The notes beneath the pieces were generated by a model. The model was not told the DNA's origin. It saw only the letters and a list, made by a program, of their open reading frames with translations, and made no database searches. Shown one piece after another: positions 59,189 through 64,000 of a stretch of DNA of 64,000 nucleotides. The stretch is from NCBI RefSeq assembly GCF_027270315.1, contig NZ_CP114413.1:62001-126000 (forward strand), in the 5' to 3' direction. This stretch comes from Streptomyces cinnabarinus. Lineage in GTDB: Bacteria > Actinomycetota > Actinomycetes > Streptomycetales > Streptomycetaceae. The stretch's first letter is position 1. Each line of letters starts with the position of its first letter. Made by a program: the position numbers and the translations under genes.

Positions 59189-62100
59189 TCATCGCAGGTC
59201 GAGAGTGGACGTCGCCGTGAGCCGGAACCGGCCGCCGAGGGCTTCGCGGCCCTTGAGGTGAGGGGGATGCCCCTCGGAGACGAGCGTGACGGACAGCCCT
59301 GGAAGTTCGTGCAGGGGGGTGAGGTCCACTGTCGACTGCTCGGGCACCGGGCCCAGGGTGACCCGCCGCAAGCCCGGGAAGGTCCGTGCGAGTCCGGTCA
59401 GATCGGCCTCTCCGTCGAGGCTGGGCAGGGTGAGCGAGTGGATGCCGTGCTGGACCGGCAGTCCGGCGAGTTCCGTCGCCGGGTCGCGCACCGGGATCTG
59501 CAGCGCTCTCAGCCTCGGCAGACAGGTGATCTCCTCGAAGAGGTCGACGAGCGAGGTCTCCTGCCACACGGCCAGCCCGCGCAGCCCCGTCCAGTGGCGC
59601 AGGGAGTCCAGTCGTCCGCCGTCCGCGGCCACGGACAGCCGTGCCACCCCGGGATGCGGCGGGGGGAACATGTCGCGCCCCAGGCCCCGCAGGCGCAGCT
59701 CCCGCAGGTGGTGCAGGCTCGGGATGACGGCCATTTCCGCCGGGTCCAGCAGTGTGGCCTCCAGCGCGAGCATGGTCAGGTCCGTGCCCCGCAGAGCCGA
59801 GATGTCCTGGACCCAGGTGCCCGCGCCAAGGCACAGGGCCTTGATTCCGGGGCGTCCGCCGAGGAAGGACAGGTTGCCGAGCGTGTGGTTGTCCTTCACG
59901 GTGAGCCTGCCGAGTTCGGTGCGCGGCAGGTCCCGGTCCAGCTGGGAGGCGGGGAAGGCGCCGCTGACCACGACGTCCAGCAACGGACCGAGGTGATGCA
60001 GATTCCGGATCATGTGGTCCCGGTCGACGTGCACCACGACGTCGTCCAGCCGGATCCGGGCCAGCACTTCACGGGCGTAGCGCTCGACCGGGAAGTCCCG
60101 CCAGGCCGAGACGGCGAACTGGCGAATGACGGCACTCGGCTGCGCGGCGTAGGCGAGGGTGAGCGGCAGGCACTCCGGGGTGCCGATCCTACTCAGGGTG
60201 GTGACCACCAGAAGCTGCACGTCCTGCGCGAGCCCCCTCGGACCAGGCAGCATCGGCAGCACATACGGCCCCAGCCTGGCCACCTCCGTCGCCTGGATGT
60301 CGTTCTTCGGCGGCATGAACGCCTTCACCCGGTCCTCGACGGCCTGGAGCGTCCTGGCCGGCAGGAACACCGCCTCGGCCGCGCAACTCGCCGCGAGCAC
60401 ATGCAGGTTCCACCGCTCGTGCCCCGTGAACTCGTCGCCCTGGTCCATCAAGTCCTCGATCACGGAGCGTACTTCGGCGTCCGTGCAGTGGCCGACGGAC
60501 AGCAGCACGACGTCGTGCCACTCCTCCTGCGAGGCATGGCGCAGGAGTTCGCCGAGGCAGTCGCTGTTGCGGAACTCGGCCGCGGCCAGGTAGTCCTGGA
60601 AGGTGCGGTGAATGAACTGGATGCTGTCCGCCGTCCGTTCCTCCAGGACGCCACTGCGGTTGAGGATGTGGCGCAGGACCGCCTGCGCGGAGCCCTGCCC
60701 CCGGACCTTCGGCATACCCTCCAGGGCCGGGGTCAGCTGCTTGATCGCCTGCTCGTGGGAGAGCTGTGACTGTCCGTTGCGCACCAGCCAGACGGCGATG
60801 CGCTGGAGGAGCGCCTGATGCGCCTCCGCCGGCAGCTCGATCCCTTCCGGTTTCGGGATCTTCCGCCGTGCGTCCCGTCGGCCCAGGAGCATCTTCAGGG
60901 CCGCCAGATACAGTTCGGGGCGGCTCACCGGGAGGTCGCCGCCGCTGCGCCGGTGCAGCGCACAGACCACAGCGCACAGCAGCGGGGTCCGGGCGAGGTT
61001 GCGCAGCGCGGGGTTGGAGGTGAACTCCGCCTTGAGGGTCGCCTCCAGTTCGGACAGCTGGTCGCGCTCCTCGGCGGAGACGGACTCCTCCAGGCGTGCC
61101 GTGTCGTGCCAGGCGTGCACGAACGTCTCGATGTCCGTGTCCCGCATGGGCAGCAGGCGGAGTTCCTTGAAGCCCTCGCCCGCCAGCCAGTTCTCCTCCA
61201 CCGCGAGCGGCCGGACCGTCACCAGGCACAGGTTGGCGGGGAACGTGGCCAGCAGCGAGCTGAGCCACTGCCCAGCCTCCTCACGGTCCTCCTGCGGAAC
61301 CTCGTCGAGCCCGTCCACCAGCAACAGCGCCCGCCCGGCGTCGAGCACCCGGCGCGCCCAGTTCCGCGGGGGATCGCCCGTCATCAGGCCGGCCACCCGG
61401 TACAGCGCGTTCGGCGCGGGGAAGCCGTGCCCGTGGGCGCGCAGCCGCCGCAGCGGCACGACGAAGGGCACCAGACCGTTCAGGGCGCCGAGGCTGCCCT
61501 CCAGGGTGACCGAGGCCGAGTGCGAGGCGATCCACTCGACCAGCGTCGTCTTCCCCGCGCCCGCCTCTCCCCGCAGCAGCACGCGGGGCCCGGCCGCCAT
61601 CAGCTGGTCGTCGACGCGCCGGGCCCACCGGGGCACGCCGCGTGCCCGCCGGGAGGACGAGGCGTCCTCGGCCTCCAGGTGGAGGTAGGCGGTGTCCAGG
61701 TTCCAGCGCGACTCGTGCGGGCCCAGGTCGTCGATCCCGATGATCGCGATGCTGTGGAACCGGGCCTTGATCGCCTCCCGGTACTCCTGCTCGAACAGCT
61801 CGTCGTGGCGGTGGAACTCGGTGACCGGCTCCAGGTTCCGCGGCCGGTGTTCCTCGGGCAGGGTGAACGCCGAGGTGACGTCCTCGTCGAGACACTCCGC
61901 CTCGATCCGCAGGTGTCCGCGCCCGGCGGGGACGCTCGTCACCACGCCGATCAGCACGCCGCCCGCGAACACCGGGGCGCCCGAGAGCCCGGCCAGGGGC
62001 GAACGCCCGTCCTCCCGCTCCACCGCGGGTGGCCGGGCGAACTCGCCGACCAGGATGTTCGGCCGCAGTCGGCTCGCCATGGGCAGCACGGTGAGTTCGT

Positions 62101-62563
62101 ACTGATCGCATTCGATCTCGCCGGTCAAGGGGTCGCGTTGGACGTGCGGGAAGCCCACGACCTGGCAGTCCCGCACCGGCTGGGCGGTGGCGACGCGCCC
62201 CCAGCGCAGTCTGCCGAGCGGCTTGAGACCACTCTGCCGCAGCACGTCGGCGCGGGCCTCCAGCAGCGCGAGGTCACGCTTCTCGTCGACCCAGCGCACC
62301 TCGCAGGCCGTCCACTGCGAGCCACTCGGGTGGATCACCGCGACCGTCTCGTGCCCGGCGGTCACGCGAGGCGACCCGTCCGCGGCGGGACCCGAGCCGC
62401 CGTCGGACTCTTCCGGTTTCGCCTTCCGCACGACGTGTGCCGCGGTGAGGATGTGCCGGGGCGCCAGAAGCACACCGGTCCCCTGGGCGGTACCACGCGG
62501 TCCGCGGGCGAAGCGGCTCGTGCCATGGCGTTCAGCGCGTGGTGTCGCGGCCGAAGCGGGCAC
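59189..62563 (-). CDS. Trypsin-like protease / NACHT NTPase / C-terminal repeat protein, 1124 aa
   Basis: Domain order: trypsin-like protease 1-240 with His43 in ILTAAHVV, Asp97 in KRDLALLEA and Ser194 in AGLSGAPVF (the usual GDSGGP serine reads GLSGAP); NACHT/STAND NTPase about 320-650 with Walker A RGEAGAGKTTLVEW (331-344) and Walker B LLLVDGLDEVPQ (413-424); helical middle region; a Leu-rich repeat-like C-terminus from about 830 (LRELRLRGLGRDM, LRALQIPV). The start GTG 62563 overlaps the trypco2 gene end. Such trypsin-NACHT proteins with trypco partners are predicted prokaryotic conflict systems. The protease probably acts when the repeat domain senses an invader (inference). Confidence 0.88.
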   Translation of the reverse strand: MPASAATPRAERHGTSRFARGPRGTAQGTGVLLAPRHILTAAHVVRKAKPEESDGGSGPAADGSPRVTAGHETVAVIHPSGSQWTACEVRWVDEKRDLALLEARADVLRQSGLKPLGRLRWGRVATAQPVRDCQVVGFPHVQRDPLTGEIECDQYELTVLPMASRLRPNILVGEFARPPAVEREDGRSPLAGLSGAPVFAGGVLIGVVTSVPAGRGHLRIEAECLDEDVTSAFTLPEEHRPRNLEPVTEFHRHDELFEQEYREAIKARFHSIAIIGIDDLGPHESRWNLDTAYLHLEAEDASSSRRARGVPRWARRVDDQLMAAGPRVLLRGEAGAGKTTLVEWIASHSASVTLEGSLGALNGLVPFVVPLRRLRAHGHGFPAPNALYRVAGLMTGDPPRNWARRVLDAGRALLLVDGLDEVPQEDREEAGQWLSSLLATFPANLCLVTVRPLAVEENWLAGEGFKELRLLPMRDTDIETFVHAWHDTARLEESVSAEERDQLSELEATLKAEFTSNPALRNLARTPLLCAVVCALHRRSGGDLPVSRPELYLAALKMLLGRRDARRKIPKPEGIELPAEAHQALLQRIAVWLVRNGQSQLSHEQAIKQLTPALEGMPKVRGQGSAQAVLRHILNRSGVLEERTADSIQFIHRTFQDYLAAAEFRNSDCLGELLRHASQEEWHDVVLLSVGHCTDAEVRSVIEDLMDQGDEFTGHERWNLHVLAASCAAEAVFLPARTLQAVEDRVKAFMPPKNDIQATEVARLGPYVLPMLPGPRGLAQDVQLLVVTTLSRIGTPECLPLTLAYAAQPSAVIRQFAVSAWRDFPVERYAREVLARIRLDDVVVHVDRDHMIRNLHHLGPLLDVVVSGAFPASQLDRDLPRTELGRLTVKDNHTLGNLSFLGGRPGIKALCLGAGTWVQDISALRGTDLTMLALEATLLDPAEMAVIPSLHHLRELRLRGLGRDMFPPPHPGVARLSVAADGGRLDSLRHWTGLRGLAVWQETSLVDLFEEITCLPRLRALQIPVRDPATELAGLPVQHGIHSLTLPSLDGEADLTGLARTFPGLRRVTLGPVPEQSTVDLTPLHELPGLSVTLVSEGHPPHLKGREALGGRFRLTATSTLDLR

Positions 62564-62806
62564 TGCTGCCCTGTTCCGGGTTGCCCACCTCGACGGCCCC
62601 TCCCGTACGGGTGTCCTTGGGGGTCAGAGTGAAGGCGACGCGGTGCGTACGGGTGTCGGCGCGGGTGCCGTCGACACCGGCGTCGACCACCCATGCGCGG
62701 ACCTTGGCTCCCGTGGTGGCCTCCATGCGCAGCTCCAGAGCTGGTCCCGGACGGCCTCGATCGCGTCGGCGAGCTCGATTCCGTCCGGCGTGTCCGCCCG
62801 CTCCAT
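62532..62806 (-). pseudogene. trypco2-like partner gene with internal deletion and frame change
   Basis: The N-terminus from ATG 62806 (MERADTPDGIELADAIEAVRDQL) is the opening of a trypco2 (trypsin-co-occurring) domain; it should be followed by about 20 residues and a VELELxV strand. At about 62738-62743 the frame changes: LELRMEATTGAKVRAWVVDAG and THRVAFTLTPK continue in another frame to the stop at 62532. A deletion of roughly 60-70 bases and one frame unit fits. The protein as written would read a short tail (WSCAWRPP). The next gene is the trypsin-NACHT protein, its normal partner. Confidence 0.65.
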
Positions 62807-62975
62807 GTGCCCCCGCTTTCGTCCCTCGATCAGCCGAATCTACCTCAACGAGGGCCCTGCGTAGCGGACTTGAGAAGACCCCGGTCCGGCACCGGATTGG
62901 CCCATCCCCCTGGAGATCGCAGGGAAGCCTCGGGCCTGGCAGACTGTGCGCCACCTTTGGGGGAGGGAGATCGTC

Positions 62976-64000
62976 GTGCCGCATGAGCTGACCGTGCGCC
63001 GGATACTCGGGGACCAGCCGTTCGCCGAGATCGGCCGGCCCGTGTGGGCCGTGACCGACCCACGTCACGGCTGTGTCATCGCCGCCGGTGACCTCGGGCA
63101 CGTCACGTGGCGCGGTACGGGCCAGTGGCTCGGCCACCGCATCGGCGTCTACGACGCCGACACCCTCCGTCCACGCCACGTCGTCCCCTCCCGCTACCCC
63201 GTTTGCGCCATCGAGCCCCACCCCGAGCTGCCGCTCGCCGCGATCGGCACCGGCCGCTACGACGGCTCGTGGGACTTCCAGGGACAGCTGCTCCTACTGC
63301 ACCTGGAGACCGGGCACGTGACGAACCTGCTGAGCAAGAGCCGCCAGGTGCGCCACCTGCGCTGGCTGGAGGACGGCAGGCTCGCGATGCTGATCTCCCC
63401 CGAGGACAAGGACAGCGGCTTCCGCAAGGGCTTCGAGCTGGCCGTCGCGGTGGACGACTGGCTGTCCGCGCCGGCCGGACTGGTCGACCCCGACGACACA
63501 CGCCATCCGATGGTCGAGAGCGGGCTGCTGTACGACCCCCAGGTGAAGGACACCCTCGCGCGGCTGACGCAGGGCCGGTGGCAACGGCGGGCGGAGGTGC
63601 GGGACCTGGCGGTGCTGGCGGACGGCCGGGTGCTCGCCACCGGACCCCACACCGACCTCGAATGCTGGGATCCGTCGGGCGCCCCTGCGTGGTCCCTTCC
63701 CACGGACGGGGAGGGAAGCGTACGGATCGAGGCGGCGCCTGACGACACCTCGGCGTGGGTCACGTACCGGGGCTACCGGCGCGACGAGACGACGGGCCGC
63801 ACGGTCGACCGCGCGACCACGGTCCGGCGGATATCGACGGCGGACGGCGGCGAGTCGGACCGCCTGGACCTGCCGTCGGCCCCCGCGCTGTGCGCCGCCG
63901 CCGAAGGCTGGCTCGCCCTGCGCCCGCAAGGCCGCGACGCACACGCCACGCTGCTGCTCGCCCCCACGCACCAGGAGACGGCACGCCTCGACCTCGCCCC
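62976..64000 (+). CDS. Beta-propeller-like protein, N-terminal 341 residues, runs off the window
   Basis: GTG at 62976 follows GGGAGGGAG at eight bases and starts PHELTVRRILGDQPFAE. The frame stays open to the end. Repeated Trp/Gly/Asp motifs (WAVTDPRHGCVIAAGDLGHV, LPLAAIGTGRYDGSWDFQG, LRWLEDGRLAMLI, LAVLADGRVLATGP) recur at 45-80 residues, as in WD40/YVTN-like propeller repeats. It is divergent from the trypco2/trypsin-NACHT unit with 169 bases between starts, so the two may share control. No signal peptide. Confidence 0.7.
   Translation, partial: MPHELTVRRILGDQPFAEIGRPVWAVTDPRHGCVIAAGDLGHVTWRGTGQWLGHRIGVYDADTLRPRHVVPSRYPVCAIEPHPELPLAAIGTGRYDGSWDFQGQLLLLHLETGHVTNLLSKSRQVRHLRWLEDGRLAMLISPEDKDSGFRKGFELAVAVDDWLSAPAGLVDPDDTRHPMVESGLLYDPQVKDTLARLTQGRWQRRAEVRDLAVLADGRVLATGPHTDLECWDPSGAPAWSLPTDGEGSVRIEAAPDDTSAWVTYRGYRRDETTGRTVDRATTVRRISTADGGESDRLDLPSAPALCAAAEGWLALRPQGRDAHATLLLAPTHQETARLDLA

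Overview
The window is actinomycete DNA, almost certainly Streptomyces: very high G+C, strong G/C bias at third codon positions, GTG/TTG starts, many short TetR-controlled units and families typical of the genus (LitR, HTTM/DUF5819 pair, class F sortase, SpoIIE-type phosphatase, SGAP-like aminopeptidase). No rRNA, tRNA or CRISPR array was seen. The dense mobile elements and broken genes suggest a chromosome arm, which is inference.

Layout. 1-2900: three unrecognised plus-strand genes, then a decaying minus-strand pair (TetR lacking its HTH, PPOX/F420-type enzyme with an in-frame TGA). 2983-15997: acyl-CoA catabolism, with fadD-like ligase, a minus-strand operon (SDR, CaiB-type CoA-transferase, acyl-CoA dehydrogenase, thiolase, FadB-like fusion), a divergent pair (nitronate monooxygenase-like, enoyl-CoA hydratase) and a TetR. 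A TnpB element sits inside the operon between thiolase and the FadB-like gene. 16192-26281: small stand-alone genes (SNase-like, VOC, MBL, MOSC, SRPBCC), two TetR units with clear palindromic operators, and a secreted-repeat protein/DUF5819/HTTM cluster. 26453-36552: a light-response neighbourhood with an SDR-DUF2867 protein, DNA photolyase, a broken second photolyase-family gene, LitR-type MerR regulator, and a divergent cassette of ECF sigma, DUF4397 protein, class F sortase and zinc-finger anti-sigma; a second, frameshifted TnpB element lies beside litR.

36656-46596: APH-like gene, SPFH/NfeD pair, GNAT enzyme, then an insertion-sequence cluster (IS605-type element with divergent tnpA/tnpB, then an IS1182-type element) flanked by remnants of an aldo/keto reductase and an ABC exporter, then an MBL gene and a divergent GlxA-type regulator. 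46774-49919: LtrA protein, cold-shock protein and a DEAD-box helicase with a long hairpin leader. 49991-59045: dienelactone hydrolase-like protein, secreted M28 aminopeptidase, an EF-G domain IV-like small protein, a ClpN/HTH pair with an operator at its start codon, a SpoIIE-type sensor phosphatase and a solute-binding lipoprotein.

59189-64000: the most striking locus, a 1124-residue trypsin-like protease/NACHT NTPase/C-terminal repeat protein preceded by a damaged trypco2-type partner gene, with a beta-propeller-like gene running divergently off the window. It has the architecture of an NLR-like conflict (defence) system. Seven genes in the window are visibly broken or truncated (PPOX, TetR, second photolyase, one tnpB, aldo/keto reductase, ABC exporter, trypco2), which means either a decaying accessory region or, for the single-base cases, sequencing errors.
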